Under the pieces are notes generated by a model. That model had not been told where the DNA came from. It searched no databases and saw only the letters and a list, made by a program, of their open reading frames with translations. A program made the translations under genes and the position numbers. From contig NZ_QJKM01000003.1 of NCBI RefSeq assembly GCF_003425685.1, positions 310,001 to 374,000 of the forward strand: a stretch of DNA of 64,000 nucleotides. Reading direction: 5' to 3'. Of this stretch, positions 40,690 through 51,402 are shown in pieces. Origin of the DNA: Rhizobium terrae. GTDB taxonomy: Bacteria; Pseudomonadota; Alphaproteobacteria; Rhizobiales; Rhizobiaceae. The stretch's first letter is position 1. Every line of letters begins with the position of its first letter.

Positions 40690-43053
40690 TCAGAACTGGT
40701 TCGCCATGCTGAACCGGAATTCCTGGGTTTCGTCGAAGTCTTCCTTCACGACCGGATGAGCGTAGTCGAAGCGGATGTTGCCGAACGGCGAGGCCCACAT
40801 GATGCCTGCGCCGACCGAGGCACGCCACGACATGCCCGTGCCCTGAACCGCACTGGTGCCGGTATTGACGTCGTTGCCGTAAAGCGTACCGGCATCGGCG
40901 AAGAAAGCCGCACGCAGGCCGAAGTCTTCCGGGAAGGCCGGCATCGGCATGGAGACTTCAGCCGAGGCGGTGAAATATGTCGTGCCGCCGAGCGAATCCC
41001 CGTGAGCAACTGTCCTCGGGCCGATACCATTGTTTTCGAAGCCGCGAATCTGGCGGCCGCCGATGGTGAACTGATCGAAGACATGCAGGTTGTCGCCCGT
41101 CGAGACGACATGGCCGGCACCGACAGCAACCGAACCGACCAAATCCGCTTCCGTCGAAAGGAGATGGAAATAACGGGCGCGGCCGGAGATCTTGTAATAG
41201 TCCGAGTCGCCGCCAAGGCCGGCATATTCATGCGTGATCGTCGCATAGATGCCTTCGCGCGGCAGCGTCTGGCTGTCGAGCGTATTGTAGGTAAGCGTCT
41301 GCGAGATCGACGACTGGACGAACTTGCCCTCGTTGACCATCGAGACATATGGATAGGAGAGGTTGTCGTCGGCCGTGAACGGCAAGCCGTCGGTACCGTA
41401 GGCACCATCGTTCTCGTATTTGATTTCCTTGTAGGTATAGCGGAACGTCGTCGCCAGATCCTCGGTGATCGGCGCGGTTACGCGCAGAGTGACGCCCTGC
41501 TCCTCGTAGTCATAATAGGAATTCGAAGAGGTCGTGCTCTTGAAGAGGTCGAAACCGGCCGCAAGGCGATAACCCAGGAAATACGGTTCGGTGAACGACA
41601 GGTTGTAGCTGCGCGCCTCTTCGAGACCGCCGCCGACCGCCACACGGATGAACTGGCCGCGGCCGAGGAAGTTCTTCTCTTCGATCGAGGCTTCGAGCAG
41701 GAAGCCATCGCCGCCTGCGGAGTAACCGGCGCCGATACCGAACGAGCCGGTCGACTGGTCCTCCACATCGACGATCACCACGACGCGGTCAGGAGCGCTG
41801 CCCTGTGCGGTCGAAATGTTGACGGTGGTGAAATAACCGAGAGCTTCCAGGCGGCGCTTGGCGCGCGAGATCATTTCCTGGTTGAAGGCATCGCCTTCGC
41901 TAAAGTCGAATTCGCGGCGGATGACGTAGTCGCGCGTGCGGGTGTTGCCGCGTACCTCGATGCGCTCGACATAAGCGCGCTCGCCCTGATCGACGAGATA
42001 GGAAACGCCGATCGTGTGATTGCCCATGTTGCGGTCGCCGCGCGGGGTCACGCGCGCAAACGGATAACCGGCTGCCGCGACACGCTTGGAAATCGCTTCC
42101 ATCGACCTCTGGATTTCGCGGGCATTGTAGGTGTTGCCCTGGCGGGTCTCCACGAGGCCCTTCAAGTCGTCGCCGCTGATGCCCTCCACGGTGGATTCGA
42201 CCGCGATCGGACCATATTCGTAGTGCTGACCTTCCTCGACGGTGAAGGTGATATTGTACTTGTTGGCCGCCTCATCAAGCACGGCATTCGAGGAAATCAC
42301 CCGGAAGTCCGGATAGCCGTGGTTGTAGTAGAACTGACGCAGCGCATCCTCGTCGGCACGCAGCTTGTCCTCGCTGTAGACGTCCTTGCGGGTCAGGAAG
42401 GAGAGCGGGCCGGATTCCTTGGTGATGATGACCGACTTCAGGCGACCGTCGCCATAGGCCTGATTGCCGACGAAATCGATATCGGCAATCTTCGTGCGAT
42501 CCCCTTCATTGACGACGAAGGCGAGATTGACGCGACCCTGGCCGACAGGCGCCGTCTGGGTGGTGATCTCGACATCGGCGCGGCCGATCGCGCGATAGGC
42601 TTCGCGCAGGCGCTCGATATCGGCATTGATCATCGTCTGGCTGTAGGGGCCGAGCGGCTGGGTCTGCACAACGGCAGCCAGCTTCTCGTCGGTGATCTTG
42701 CGGTTGCCGTTGAACACGACCTGGTTGACGAGCTGGTTCTCGCTCACCGTCACGACCAGAGTGCTGCCGGAAACAGCGATCTTCACATCGGAGAAATAGC
42801 CCGTCGCATAGAGCTTGCGGACGGATTCATCGATATCGGTGTTGGAAAAGCTGACACCCGGGCGGATGGTCAGATTGGAACGAACAGCTTCCTCGCCTGC
42901 CCGCTGAGCGCCGCGAACCTGAACATTCCGGATCACTGCCGCCTCGGCAGACGGTGCGGAAGCAAGCACCAGAACACCTGCGCCCGAAGCAACAACACTA
43001 GCAGACAGCGCAACCGCCGACACTGCGTTCAAAAACTTTGAACCAGCCTTCAT
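40690..43053 (-). CDS. bamA: Outer membrane assembly factor BamA
   Basis: Essential Omp85-family insertase for outer membrane proteins. The 787-residue precursor has a signal peptide (cleavage after SAEA near residue 38), five POTRA domains (about 40-420, beginning [16 protein letters not shown]) and a 16-strand beta barrel that includes the conserved [14 protein letters not shown] loop (RGF) and the terminal phenylalanine of outer membrane proteins (ending MANQF). It lies between rseP and lpxD, the usual position. Confidence 0.97.
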   Translation of the reverse strand: MKAGSKFLNAVSAVALSASVVASGAGVLVLASAPSAEAAVIRNVQVRGAQRAGEEAVRSNLTIRPGVSFSNTDIDESVRKLYATGYFSDVKIAVSGSTLVVTVSENQLVNQVVFNGNRKITDEKLAAVVQTQPLGPYSQTMINADIERLREAYRAIGRADVEITTQTAPVGQGRVNLAFVVNEGDRTKIADIDFVGNQAYGDGRLKSVIITKESGPLSFLTRKDVYSEDKLRADEDALRQFYYNHGYPDFRVISSNAVLDEAANKYNITFTVEEGQHYEYGPIAVESTVEGISGDDLKGLVETRQGNTYNAREIQRSMEAISKRVAAAGYPFARVTPRGDRNMGNHTIGVSYLVDQGERAYVERIEVRGNTRTRDYVIRREFDFSEGDAFNQEMISRAKRRLEALGYFTTVNISTAQGSAPDRVVVIVDVEDQSTGSFGIGAGYSAGGDGFLLEASIEEKNFLGRGQFIRVAVGGGLEEARSYNLSFTEPYFLGYRLAAGFDLFKSTTSSNSYYDYEEQGVTLRVTAPITEDLATTFRYTYKEIKYENDGAYGTDGLPFTADDNLSYPYVSMVNEGKFVQSSISQTLTYNTLDSQTLPREGIYATITHEYAGLGGDSDYYKISGRARYFHLLSTEADLVGSVAVGAGHVVSTGDNLHVFDQFTIGGRQIRGFENNGIGPRTVAHGDSLGGTTYFTASAEVSMPMPAFPEDFGLRAAFFADAGTLYGNDVNTGTSAVQGTGMSWRASVGAGIMWASPFGNIRFDYAHPVVKEDFDETQEFRFSMANQF

Positions 43054-43250
43054 TTCAATTCTTACCTTTTCCCGTTGTCCCTCGGCGGGCGGAACCCGAC
43101 TCCGGCCACGTGTGTGGTTTTACCTTCTTTTGCCCTACAAGCAAGCTATTGCGTTAATTTCTATTTACTTCCTTCATAGCCGTGGCCCAACGGCCACGCA
43201 ACTGTTGGAAACATGGTGAATAAACGGTTTCTTTTGCGATTTGAAGGGGA
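43054..43250. other. Leader region of bamA
   Basis: A 197-bp gap between rseP and bamA, unusually AT-rich for this window. It holds a 7-bp hairpin CGTGGCC-caac-GGCCACG at 43181-43198 without a following T-run. It may include a separate bamA promoter, but none was clearly recognised. Confidence 0.45.
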
Positions 43251-44372
43251 TCAGCCGATCAGATTGCTGATATCGTTGAAGGTGGCGAAAACCATCAGGC
43301 TCAGAACCATCGCAAGCCCGATCCGAAAGGCGATTTCCTGCGCGCCGGCGCCGAGCGGACGGCCGCGCACCGCCTCGATGGCATAAAAGACAAGATGACC
43401 GCCGTCCAATACCGGCACAGGCATGAGGTTCAAAAGCCCGATCGAGACCGACAGAACGGCGGCGAGCTGGACGACCGCGGCAAAGCCGAGCGTCGCCATC
43501 TGGCCCGAAGCCTGGGCCACCCGCACCGGCCCGCCGAGCTGGTCGGCCTTCATGCGGCCGGTGACCAGATTTCCGATATAGCGGAACGTCCCGGTGACGA
43601 TATGGCCGGTCTCAACGACACCTTCGCCGATCGCCTGCAGCGGCGTGAAGGTCTCGACGCGGAAATTGCCGCGCTGCTCGTTGGTGACGATGCCGATCAG
43701 GCCGAGTTCGACCTTGTTGCCGAACTGGTCGGTGATTTCGGACCGCTTCGGAACCATCGGCAGGTCGATATCCTTGCCGTCACGTTCGACCGTGACGATG
43801 ATCTGCGTCTCGGGCCGGATGCTGACGTAACGGCGCACGTCATCGAACGTGCGGATGCGCGAGCCATCAAGCGCCACCAACCGGTCGCCGGGCTGGACGC
43901 CTGCTGCCAGGGCGGCGCTATTGGGCTGCACTTCGGCAACGACCGGATCGGCCACCACCTTGCCGTAGACGGTGAAAAGGACTGCGAAGATCGCGATCGC
44001 GAGAAGGAAGTTGGCGATCGGCCCGGCGGCAACGGTGGCCGCCCTTTTCCACAGCTTTGCACCCGCCAGCGTCTGCGCCTTCTCTTCCTCGCTCATGCCC
44101 TGGAGGCCGCTTGCATCCGGCAGGCTCGCCACGTCGTCGTCACCGTAAAACTTGACGTAGCCGCCGAGCGGGATGGCGGACAGCTTCCAGCGCGTGCCGT
44201 GGCTGTCGGTGACGCCGACAAGTTCGGGACCGAAGCCCACCGAAAAGGCGGTGACGCGGATGCCGCACCAGCGGCCGACGAGATAGTGGCCCATCTCGTG
44301 CACGAAGACGAGCAGCGACAGGACCAAGATGAAGGGGATGATATAGCCGGTAAGGAAGCTGAAGATGGCCAT
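43251..44372 (-). CDS. rseP: Site-2 protease RseP
   Basis: Inner membrane zinc metalloprotease of regulated intramembrane proteolysis. The 373-residue protein has the zinc motif HEMGH in the first membrane helix (about residue 26), a PDZ domain (about 120-210, including VQPGDRLVALDG) and the C-terminal catalytic LNLMPVPVLDGGHL motif supplying the third zinc ligand. The ATG at 44372 was chosen over the adjacent upstream TTG. It follows cdsA after 41 bp; no dxr lies between them. Confidence 0.96.
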   Translation of the reverse strand: MAIFSFLTGYIIPFILVLSLLVFVHEMGHYLVGRWCGIRVTAFSVGFGPELVGVTDSHGTRWKLSAIPLGGYVKFYGDDDVASLPDASGLQGMSEEEKAQTLAGAKLWKRAATVAAGPIANFLLAIAIFAVLFTVYGKVVADPVVAEVQPNSAALAAGVQPGDRLVALDGSRIRTFDDVRRYVSIRPETQIIVTVERDGKDIDLPMVPKRSEITDQFGNKVELGLIGIVTNEQRGNFRVETFTPLQAIGEGVVETGHIVTGTFRYIGNLVTGRMKADQLGGPVRVAQASGQMATLGFAAVVQLAAVLSVSIGLLNLMPVPVLDGGHLVFYAIEAVRGRPLGAGAQEIAFRIGLAMVLSLMVFATFNDISNLIG

Positions 44373-44413
44373 CAAGGTTTCCGTTTCAACATGACATCGG
44401 CCGCAAGCAAACC

Positions 44414-45247
44414 TCAGAACCCGAAAAGGAAGCCTGCTACCGTCGTATCGAGATGGCCAGTCGCGGCCGCATGCACAAGCGTCAGTAGAAACGCTGCGAA
44501 ACAGGCGAAAACGAGGCCGTCGACCCGATCCATGACGCCGCCATGGCCGGGAATGAGGTGGCTCGAATCCTTCACGCCGAAGCGGCGCTTGATAAAGGAT
44601 TCGAAAAGGTCACCGATCTGGCTCGCCACGGACAAAAGGAATGCGATCGCCACGGTCCAGAAAGACAGGCGCGAAAAGACCCCGAGCGTCAGCGCGGAAC
44701 TCGCGACCACGCCCGCGACCGTGCCACCGATCGCGCCGGACCACGTCTTGCCGGGAGAGATCCTCGGAGCGAGTTTTGGCCCCTTGAGCGCCCGGCCGAC
44801 GAAATAGGCGAGGATATCGGTCGCCCAGACTACTGCGAAGATGAAGAGAGTAGCCACCAGGCCGGCCTGATCCTCGCCGCGGATCGCCGGAAGCGAGATC
44901 GCGCTCAGGCCCGCATAGAAAATGCCTCCCGGCAGCCATCCGTTCGCCTTTCGAAGCAGCATCAGGAGAACGGCGGTGATCGTCGATCCCCCGAGGATCG
45001 GCACGGCAAAGCTGCCGTCACCAAGCACGATATCGGCTGCGATCAACGCGACGACCAGCCAGCCGAAGGCGTTCGTGCGAAAGTTCCGCTCGGCCAGGCG
45101 GGTGATCGTCGACCATTCGTAATAGATCAGCAGGCCCATCAGGGCGGCGACGAGACGGAACCAGAAACCGCCGTACCACGTCGCGGCCAGCACGACGATC
45201 GCCAGTACGATGGCGGAGAGGATGCGGCGCTTCAGCTCCCCGCTCAT
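44414..45247 (-). CDS. cdsA: Phosphatidate cytidylyltransferase CdsA
   Basis: Makes CDP-diacylglycerol, the branch-point of phospholipid synthesis. A 277-residue polytopic membrane protein with many hydrophobic segments and the CDS signature in FIKRRFGVKDSSHLIPGHGG followed by MDRVDGL near the C-terminus, plus RISPGKTWSGAIGG. The ATG at 45247 overlaps the uppS stop by one base (TGATG), indicating coupling. Longer in-frame sequence upstream lies within uppS and was not used. Confidence 0.96.
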   Translation of the reverse strand: MSGELKRRILSAIVLAIVVLAATWYGGFWFRLVAALMGLLIYYEWSTITRLAERNFRTNAFGWLVVALIAADIVLGDGSFAVPILGGSTITAVLLMLLRKANGWLPGGIFYAGLSAISLPAIRGEDQAGLVATLFIFAVVWATDILAYFVGRALKGPKLAPRISPGKTWSGAIGGTVAGVVASSALTLGVFSRLSFWTVAIAFLLSVASQIGDLFESFIKRRFGVKDSSHLIPGHGGVMDRVDGLVFACFAAFLLTLVHAAATGHLDTTVAGFLFGF

Positions 45248-45990
45248 CAACCGCCCACCGCGGCCGTCTTGCTCGACAGGCCGCCGAAACGCCGGTCGCG
45301 TGAGGCAAAGACCCGCAGTGCGTCGTGGAAGAGTTTTCGGTCGAAGTCCGGCCAATATTCCGGAAGGAAGACCAGTTCCGAATAAGCCGCCTGCCAGAGC
45401 AGGAAGTTGGAAAGCCGCTCCTCGCCGCTGGTGCGGATGATCAGTTCCGGATCGGGAATGCCGGCGGTGTCCAGGCTGCGGCTGATCCGGTCGATATCGA
45501 TATCCGAAGCCTTGAGCACGCCTGCCTCGACCTCGCGGGCGAGTTTCGCCACGGCGCGGGCGATCTCGTTCCTTGCACCGTAGTTGAAGGCGATCACCAG
45601 AGTGAGCGCGGTGTTGAACCGCGTCGTCTCCTCCGCCTCCACGAGCAGCGGCAGGATGTCGCCGCGCAGGTTCTCACGCTCGCCGATGACCCGGATACGC
45701 ACGTTCTCCCGATGCAGTTCCGCCAGGTCGCGACGGATGAATCGACGAAGCAGGCCGAGAAGATCGCTGACCTCGCTTTCCGGCCGGCTCCAGTTTTCAG
45801 AAGAAAACGCGAAAAGCGTCAGGTATTTGACACCGGCTTCGCCGGCGGCCCGCACCGTTTCCCGAACCGCCTCGACCCCCTTGCTGTGACCGACCGTGCG
45901 CGGCAGCCCACGCTTGTTGGCCCAGCGGCCGTTGCCATCCATGATGATGGCAACGTGTTGAGGAATGATCGGAAGTTCCGGATTCGCCAT
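45247..45990 (-). CDS. uppS: Isoprenyl transferase (undecaprenyl diphosphate synthase)
   Basis: Cis-prenyltransferase that makes the lipid carrier for peptidoglycan and O-antigen. The 247-residue protein carries the catalytic Asp in [33 protein letters not shown] and the C-terminal [20 protein letters not shown] motif. It sits between frr and cdsA as in most proteobacteria. Confidence 0.97.
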   Translation of the reverse strand: MANPELPIIPQHVAIIMDGNGRWANKRGLPRTVGHSKGVEAVRETVRAAGEAGVKYLTLFAFSSENWSRPESEVSDLLGLLRRFIRRDLAELHRENVRIRVIGERENLRGDILPLLVEAEETTRFNTALTLVIAFNYGARNEIARAVAKLAREVEAGVLKASDIDIDRISRSLDTAGIPDPELIIRTSGEERLSNFLLWQAAYSELVFLPEYWPDFDRKLFHDALRVFASRDRRFGGLSSKTAAVGG

Positions 45991-46047
45991 ATTTTATGCG
46001 GTTCCTTTGGCGGCTAAGATCTGGCCGAAGCAGGTGTTCTTTTTACT

Positions 46048-46605
46048 TTAGACCTGCATGATTTCCTTTTCTTTGTCCGCAAGCAAGCGGTCGACTTCGG
46101 AAATCGTATCGTCCGTCATCTTCTGCACCTTTTCCGATTGCGCGCGGCTGTCGTCCTGACCGATTACGCCGTCCTTTTCGGCCTTTTTCAGGCCGTCCAT
46201 GCCGTCGCGGCGCACATGGCGGACCGCCACCTTGGCTTTTTCGGCATAATCATGGGCAACCTTGACCAGCGACTTGCGACGCTCCTCGTTGAGTTCGGGC
46301 AGCGGAATGCGAAGGTTCTGGCCATCGACAATCGGATTGAGGCCGAGATGTGATTCGCGGATGGCGGTATCGACGGCCCGTACCATCGACTTGTCCCAGA
46401 CCGAAACCGACAACATGCGCGGCTCCGGCACAGAGATGTTGGCGACCTGATTGAGGGGCACGCGCGAGCCATAGGCTTCGACCATCACCGGATCGAGAAC
46501 GTTGGCCGAGGCGCGGCCGGTGCGCAGCGAGGCGATGTCGCTCTTGAAGGCGCCGATGGCGCCGTCCATGCGGCGCTTGATGTCGTTGAGATCGATTCCA
46601 CTCAT
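46048..46605 (-). CDS. frr: Ribosome recycling factor
   Basis: Splits post-termination ribosomes together with EF-G. The 185-residue protein matches the usual RRF length, with [20 protein letters not shown] near residues 27-46 and [17 protein letters not shown] in the middle. It lies between pyrH and uppS. Confidence 0.98.
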   Translation of the reverse strand: MSGIDLNDIKRRMDGAIGAFKSDIASLRTGRASANVLDPVMVEAYGSRVPLNQVANISVPEPRMLSVSVWDKSMVRAVDTAIRESHLGLNPIVDGQNLRIPLPELNEERRKSLVKVAHDYAEKAKVAVRHVRRDGMDGLKKAEKDGVIGQDDSRAQSEKVQKMTDDTISEVDRLLADKEKEIMQV

Positions 46606-46651
46606 CCGTCTACTCCCGTATTGTTGGTGCGGCCGGCCAACAGGCCGCGCC

Positions 46652-47374
46652 TCAGTTGTCGGCTACGATGGTCTTGAGACCGCCGCCGGTCAAGATTTGT
46701 GCGAAGCCACCCTTCTCATGGATGGAGAAAACGATGATCGGGATCGCATTCTCGCGGGCAAGCGCGACCGCCGCCACGTCCATGACGGCAAGTCCCTTAT
46801 CGAGGACTTCGCTATGCGTCAGCGTGTCGAAACGGGTGGCCTTCGGATCCTTCTTGGGGTCGGCGGAATAGATACCGTCCACCTGGGTTCCCTTGAAGAT
46901 CGCTTCCGCACCGATTTCGGCGGCGCGCAGGGCCGCGGCCGAATCGGTGGTGAAAAATGGATTGCCGGTGCCGCCCGCAAAGATCACCACCCTGCCCTGC
47001 GCCAGGTGATGCAGCGCCTGGCGCTGCGAAAAGCTCTCGCAGATTTCCGGCATGGAGATCGCCGAAAGGACGACCGTGTCGATGTTCAATTTGCGCAGCG
47101 AGGTCGCCAGCGCCAGCGCGTTGATGACGGTGCCGAGCATGCCCATGTGGTCGCCGGTCACGCGGTCACCACCCTTCGAAGCGACGGCGACGCCGCGGAA
47201 GATGTTGCCGCCGCCGACCACCACGCCGACATCGACGCCCATGGCGCGCGCCTCGGCAATGTCCGAGGCGATCCGGTCGGCGACCGCGACGTCAATGCCG
47301 AACCCCTGGCCCCCCATCAGTGCCTCGCCGGAGGCCTTGAGCAAGACGCGCTTGTAGATTGGCTTGGGCGACAT
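46652..47374 (-). CDS. pyrH: UMP kinase
   Basis: Phosphorylates UMP to UDP; the hexameric bacterial-type enzyme of the amino-acid-kinase fold. The 240 residues include [41 protein letters not shown] and [15 protein letters not shown]. The ATG at 47374 gives the family N-terminus; 13 further in-frame codons upstream were rejected. It lies downstream of tsf, separated by a strong hairpin. Confidence 0.98.
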   Translation of the reverse strand: MSPKPIYKRVLLKASGEALMGGQGFGIDVAVADRIASDIAEARAMGVDVGVVVGGGNIFRGVAVASKGGDRVTGDHMGMLGTVINALALATSLRKLNIDTVVLSAISMPEICESFSQRQALHHLAQGRVVIFAGGTGNPFFTTDSAAALRAAEIGAEAIFKGTQVDGIYSADPKKDPKATRFDTLTHSEVLDKGLAVMDVAAVALARENAIPIIVFSIHEKGGFAQILTGGGLKTIVADN

Positions 47375-47433
47375 GGGAACTCCTTGAGATCGAAACTGCA
47401 TTCTGATGGGCAAACGGGTTGCCGATACACGAA

Positions 47434-47459
47434 GGGCACCGGCTTGTCACCCGGTGCCC
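47434..47459 (-). terminator. Strong hairpin between tsf and pyrH
   Basis: A 9-bp perfect stem GGGCACCGG/CCGGTGCCC with an eight-base loop. In the tsf-to-pyrH direction only TTCGTGTAT follows, so it may be a partial attenuator or processing site rather than a full terminator. In the opposite direction a TTTTT run follows six bases later. Confidence 0.5.
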
Positions 47460-47513
47460 CGCTGCTTTTTAATCGCTTTAGATAATGAATATCCGCACTG
47501 AACCCGCGAAGGA

Positions 47514-48440
47514 TCAGCCCTTGGCAACCGCTGCGACTTCTGCCGCGAAATCGGTTTCTTCCTTCTCGACGCCGTCGCCGAGCAGAAGGCGCGCCATGCC
47601 GGTGACTTCGATCGAGGCGCCGGCGAGCTTTTCGGCATCCTTGACGGCCTGACCGACGGTCAGCTCCGGATTGACGACGAAAGCCTGCGACAGAAGGGCG
47701 ACTTCTTCGAAGAACTTGCGCATGCGGCCGTCGACCATCTTCTCGATGATGTTGTCCGGCTTGCCGGAAGCGCGGGACTGCTCGATGAAGACATTGCGCT
47801 CACGCTCGGCGACGGCCGGATCGACTTCCTCGGCGCGGATGGCGAGCGGGTTGGTGGCAGCGATGTGCATGGCGACCTGACGGCCGATCGAGGAGAGGAC
47901 TTCCTTGTCGCCGACCGACTTCAGGGCAACCAGGACGCCGAGCTTGCCGATGCCGTCGCCGGCGGCGTTGTGGACATAGGTCGCAACCACGCCGTGCTCG
48001 ACCTGGAGCATGGCTGCACGACGCAGCGTCATGTTCTCGCCGATCGTGGCGATGGCATCCTTGATCGTGTCCGCGACCGGCTTGCCGGATGCGGGATAGG
48101 TCGCCGCAGCGATCGCCTCGACGGTGCCGTCGGTCGAAAGCGCGACGTTCGCGACACCGCGGACGAGGTCCTGGAAAGCATCGTTACGGGCGACGAAATC
48201 CGTTTCCGAATTGATTTCGACAACGACGGCCTTGTGGCCGGCGGCGGCGATGCCGATCAGGCCTTCGGCTGCGGTGCGGCCGGACTTCTTGTCGGCCTTG
48301 GCGATGCCCTTGGCGCGCAGCCAGTCGATCGCTGCTTCGATGTCGCCATTGGTTTCGGCGAGCGCCTTCTTGCAGTCCATCATGCCTGCGCCGGACTTTT
48401 CGCGCAGTTCCTTAACCAGTGCAGCGGTGATTTCAGCCAT
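47514..48440 (-). CDS. tsf: Elongation factor Ts
   Basis: Nucleotide-exchange factor for EF-Tu. The 308-residue protein has the N-terminal [19 protein letters not shown] motif and the core [11 protein letters not shown]. It is preceded by rpsB, from which it is separated by 258 bp containing an attenuator-like hairpin, and followed by pyrH. Confidence 0.98.
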   Translation of the reverse strand: MAEITAALVKELREKSGAGMMDCKKALAETNGDIEAAIDWLRAKGIAKADKKSGRTAAEGLIGIAAAGHKAVVVEINSETDFVARNDAFQDLVRGVANVALSTDGTVEAIAAATYPASGKPVADTIKDAIATIGENMTLRRAAMLQVEHGVVATYVHNAAGDGIGKLGVLVALKSVGDKEVLSSIGRQVAMHIAATNPLAIRAEEVDPAVAERERNVFIEQSRASGKPDNIIEKMVDGRMRKFFEEVALLSQAFVVNPELTVGQAVKDAEKLAGASIEVTGMARLLLGDGVEKEETDFAAEVAAVAKG

Positions 48441-48624
48441 TTTCGTGCCTCTTATCGGTTCATTTGGCGTGTCGCCGGAAAAACATCGGCAGACTCAAGG
48501 TTTTGGGGACGAATGTACCCGGAAGTATGACAGCGTGATGAAGGACATCACGACGGCGACTGCCTCGACGACGGAGCAAAGCTTGCTTTTACGTCCGGCG
48601 GAGACGATCGCCTGAAACGACGAA

Positions 48625-48650
48625 GGCCAGGGATATTGGTATCTCTGGCC
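48625..48650 (-). terminator. Attenuator-like hairpin between rpsB and tsf
   Basis: GGCCAG-g-GATA-ttgg-TATC-t-CTGGCC, an 11-bp stem with one mismatch, starts 49 bp after the rpsB stop. A weak T-rich stretch (TTCGTCGTTT) follows on the minus strand. An attenuator at this position would lower tsf relative to rpsB expression, as described for other bacteria. Confidence 0.5.
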
Positions 48651-48698
48651 TCTGTCGCATTTCAAAGCGGAGCGGCCAAGCCGCCCTTACAGGCAGCC

Positions 48699-49466
48699 TC
48701 AGGCTTCTGCTTCGCCTTCGAGGGCCGGCTCGATCGGGGCTTCGGCGGAAGCGCCGAGGTCGCGGCCCGAAGCGCCCTGCTGGCGGGCGATGCCGTCGAT
48801 GGCGGCGCGGGCGATCAGGTCGGTGTAGAGAGCGATGGCGCGCGAGGCGTCGTCGTTGCCCGGGATCGGGTAGTCGATCAGGTCCGGATCGCAGTTCGAG
48901 TCGATGATCGCGACGACCGGGATGCCCAGGCGCTTGGCTTCGTCGATGGCGATCTTTTCCTTGTTGGTGTCGATGATGAACATCAGGTCCGGGGTGCCGC
49001 CCATGTCGCGGATACCGCCGAGGGCCTTTTCAAGCTTCTCGCGTTCGCGCTCGAGGTTCAGGCGCTCCTTCTTGGAGTAGCCGGACTGTTCCGAACCGAG
49101 GATCTCGTCGAGCTTGCGCAGGCGCTGGATCGAGTTCGAAATGGTCTTCCAGTTGGTCATCATGCCGCCGAGCCAGCGGGAGTTGACGTAATACTGGGCC
49201 GAACGCTTCGCCGAATCGGCGATCAGTTCGGAAGCCTGGCGCTTGGTGCCGACGAAGAGTACGCGGCCGCCGCGGGCGACGGTGTCGGACACGACCTGCA
49301 GGGCGCGCGACAGCATCGGAACGGTCTGAGCCAGGTCGATGATGTGGATGTTGTTACGATCGCCGAAGATGTACGGCTTCATCTTCGGGTTCCAGCGATG
49401 AGTCTGGTGGCCGAAGTGAACACCAGCTTCCAGAAGCTGGCGCATGCTGAAATCAGGCAATGCCAT
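48699..49466 (-). CDS. rpsB: 30S ribosomal protein S2
   Basis: Small-subunit ribosomal protein of 255 residues, with [20 protein letters not shown] at the N-terminus, [16 protein letters not shown] and [16 protein letters not shown], and an acidic, Ala-rich C-terminal tail ([14 protein letters not shown]). The ATG at 49466 is preceded by AAAAGGAGAAAAA, a good SD; longer upstream sequence in frame is leader. It is the first gene of rpsB-tsf-pyrH-frr. Confidence 0.98.
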   Translation of the reverse strand: MALPDFSMRQLLEAGVHFGHQTHRWNPKMKPYIFGDRNNIHIIDLAQTVPMLSRALQVVSDTVARGGRVLFVGTKRQASELIADSAKRSAQYYVNSRWLGGMMTNWKTISNSIQRLRKLDEILGSEQSGYSKKERLNLEREREKLEKALGGIRDMGGTPDLMFIIDTNKEKIAIDEAKRLGIPVVAIIDSNCDPDLIDYPIPGNDDASRAIALYTDLIARAAIDGIARQQGASGRDLGASAEAPIEPALEGEAEA

Positions 49467-49593
49467 GCCTTTTTCTCCTTTTCCGGTTGAACCTCCGCAA
49501 GGCGAACAGCGATCCCTTCGGGACCGCCACCGGGCGGAACGATCCGGATTTCTCCCGGACAATCCCATGCCTTACGTGTGGAATGCGGGTGCC

Positions 49594-49621
49594 CATACAT
49601 GCGATTTGCCGCAAAAGCAAG
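49594..49621 (-). promoter_or_regulatory. Possible rpsB promoter
   Basis: Minus-strand CTTGCT (complement of 49616-49621) and TGTATG (complement of 49594-49599) with 16 bp between them, about 130 bp upstream of rpsB. The leader contains a GGTCCC-gaa-GGGATC hairpin. Pattern match only. Confidence 0.4.
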
Positions 49622-49661
49622 ACCGATGCGGACCCAAGACCGAAAAGGCATCAAAAATCCC

Positions 49662-50768
49662 TCATCTCGCCAGGAGGCCGAGCAGCGGCAGCATCACGCC
49701 GGCATCCGGCATCGGCAGGACGGCATCAATATCGGGCGGCAGCATGCCGGCAAGCGACCCGTCGAGATTGCCGGTCGGCGTGCCGAGCGGCCCGCGGAAG
49801 CCGTGCTTTTCCCAGGCAAGCTGCTGCAAGGCGGAGGTCGTGAGCGCATCCATCAGGCGCTGCGACTGCTCGTCGATGACGATCAGCGGGTGCGAGGAAT
49901 AGACTGTCGGGCGCGGATAGAGCATCACAGGCTTTGCGCCCGAACCGGACATGATGCGCTCCCAGCGAGCGCGGTCGGCGAGGATCCATTCGACGAGCTG
50001 GTTCTCGTAACCGACGATCATCGGTTCGCCGCCGATGCCGCCGGCGAGATACTGTTCGAACAGTTTTCCCGAGGACGGCGATTTGAAGCCCATGTTGCGG
50101 AAGATCGATTGCGTCTTGGGACCGAATTCGGCAAGCGCTTCCGGCGTCGCCAGGTTGCCGCTCAGCAGGCTCAATGCGAGGCCGGCGAACATGAAGCCGG
50201 AATTCGAACGGTTCGGATCGGTCGAGACGATGCGCGAGCGGCCATAGAGCATGTTGACGCCGAGCTTTGACCAGTCGGTGCCGGCAAGGATCGCATCCAG
50301 CAGCGCCTTCAGGTCGAGCTGGTGGTGGCCGGCGGCCGTTTTCGTCACGAGCCCTGCCTGCATCAGGCCGTCCGCCACCGGCTGCCAGGAATAGACGACG
50401 ATCGGCGTGTTCAGGACGACGCGGTCGTCGCGGATCTTGATACCGTTCTGGCGAGCGATGTCGACCATGATCGACGAGGATGGCCACAGGAATTGCGGCT
50501 TCTGGGAAAGCAGCGCCTGCTCGCGCACCATTTCCACCGAGCCGGCCACCCGGCTCTGGATCGTCAGGCCGCGGCTGCCGAGCGCCCGCACCACATCCGG
50601 ATCGGCCAGGAAGGATTCCTTCTCGCCGCCGATGAAGCCGAAGAGGTTCAAGCGGTTGCCGAGCAGTCCCTGCAATTCCGGCCGGTCTTTCACCACCAGA
50701 TAACCGCCGGTGCCGACGGCGCCGGTCGCCAGCAAGCCCACTCCAAAGGCGCGTCTGGAAATCGCCAT
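49662..50768 (-). CDS. Exported solute-binding-like protein of the telA/xpaC operon
   Basis: A 368-residue protein with an N-terminal twin-arginine-like signal (ISRRAFGVGLLATGAVGTGG), so it is probably exported by Tat or anchored on the periplasmic side. The body resembles the solute-binding part of the neighbouring VWA lipoprotein: WPSSS at 95-99 against WPASS there, NRSNSG at 186-191 against TQSNSG, and TPIVV against TPVVL. It has no VWA domain. Ligand unknown. It is the last gene of a four-gene operon and its ATG overlaps the xpaC-like stop by one base (TGATG). Confidence 0.8.
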   Translation of the reverse strand: MAISRRAFGVGLLATGAVGTGGYLVVKDRPELQGLLGNRLNLFGFIGGEKESFLADPDVVRALGSRGLTIQSRVAGSVEMVREQALLSQKPQFLWPSSSIMVDIARQNGIKIRDDRVVLNTPIVVYSWQPVADGLMQAGLVTKTAAGHHQLDLKALLDAILAGTDWSKLGVNMLYGRSRIVSTDPNRSNSGFMFAGLALSLLSGNLATPEALAEFGPKTQSIFRNMGFKSPSSGKLFEQYLAGGIGGEPMIVGYENQLVEWILADRARWERIMSGSGAKPVMLYPRPTVYSSHPLIVIDEQSQRLMDALTTSALQQLAWEKHGFRGPLGTPTGNLDGSLAGMLPPDIDAVLPMPDAGVMLPLLGLLAR

Positions 50769-51385
50769 CAGCGTTCAAGGTCCTCTTTGAGCGATGCCTG
50801 GATGAGGCGCAGGTCGGTATTGAGACTGTCGAGCTGTTCCTCGATCAGGCTGTCGGCGTAATGGACGAAGGCGTCCTCGAGCTTCGCCAGCACGTCGCCC
50901 ACGTCCTGCAACTGCTTGCTATCGGGCGCGCGCTTGGCCTCGACCATCGCAAACCCTTCGGCGACCTCTGCGGCGCGCGGCAGATAATAGCTCAGGAAAC
51001 GGCGCACCGCACCGGCATTTTCCGGGTTCGCCTCGACCTTGGCAAAAACGTCGGCGGCAATCTCGGCAAGATGCCGCACACGCCTGGCGGTGTCCTTGTC
51101 GGAAATGCGTTCGGAGGCGGCCTCCAGCCGCTCGGCGGCGGGCACGGCATTCGCCATGAGCTCGCGGACGAATTCGAGACGGCCGCGGCCGATCGCCTTT
51201 CCGTCGATCCCCTCGAACATGCGGCGCGGCGCGAGCAGGAAGACGAGGCCGGCGAACACGAAGACGCCGATGCCGAAGGCGATCAGGATCGGCATCATCA
51301 TCACGAAAGTCAGGACGGGAATCACCACCGCGGCGGCCAACCCCGCCACGATCCAGTTCCAGTCATTGCCGAACCATTTGCGCAT
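50768..51385 (-). CDS. XpaC-like membrane protein
   Basis: A 205-residue protein with two adjacent membrane helices near the N-terminus (about 10-32 and 33-50, with WIVAGLAAAVVIPVLTFVMM and ILIAFGIGVFVFAGLVFLL) and a long cytoplasmic helical domain rich in Glu/Ala/Arg. It resembles the XpaC ('5-bromo-4-chloroindolyl phosphate hydrolysis') family, which often accompanies telA; the name does not describe a proven activity. It lies 17 bp downstream of the VWA lipoprotein gene and is coupled to the next gene. Confidence 0.75.
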   Translation of the reverse strand: MRKWFGNDWNWIVAGLAAAVVIPVLTFVMMMPILIAFGIGVFVFAGLVFLLAPRRMFEGIDGKAIGRGRLEFVRELMANAVPAAERLEAASERISDKDTARRVRHLAEIAADVFAKVEANPENAGAVRRFLSYYLPRAAEVAEGFAMVEAKRAPDSKQLQDVGDVLAKLEDAFVHYADSLIEEQLDSLNTDLRLIQASLKEDLER

Positions 51386-51402
51386 TCAGTTACAACCGCG
51401 CC

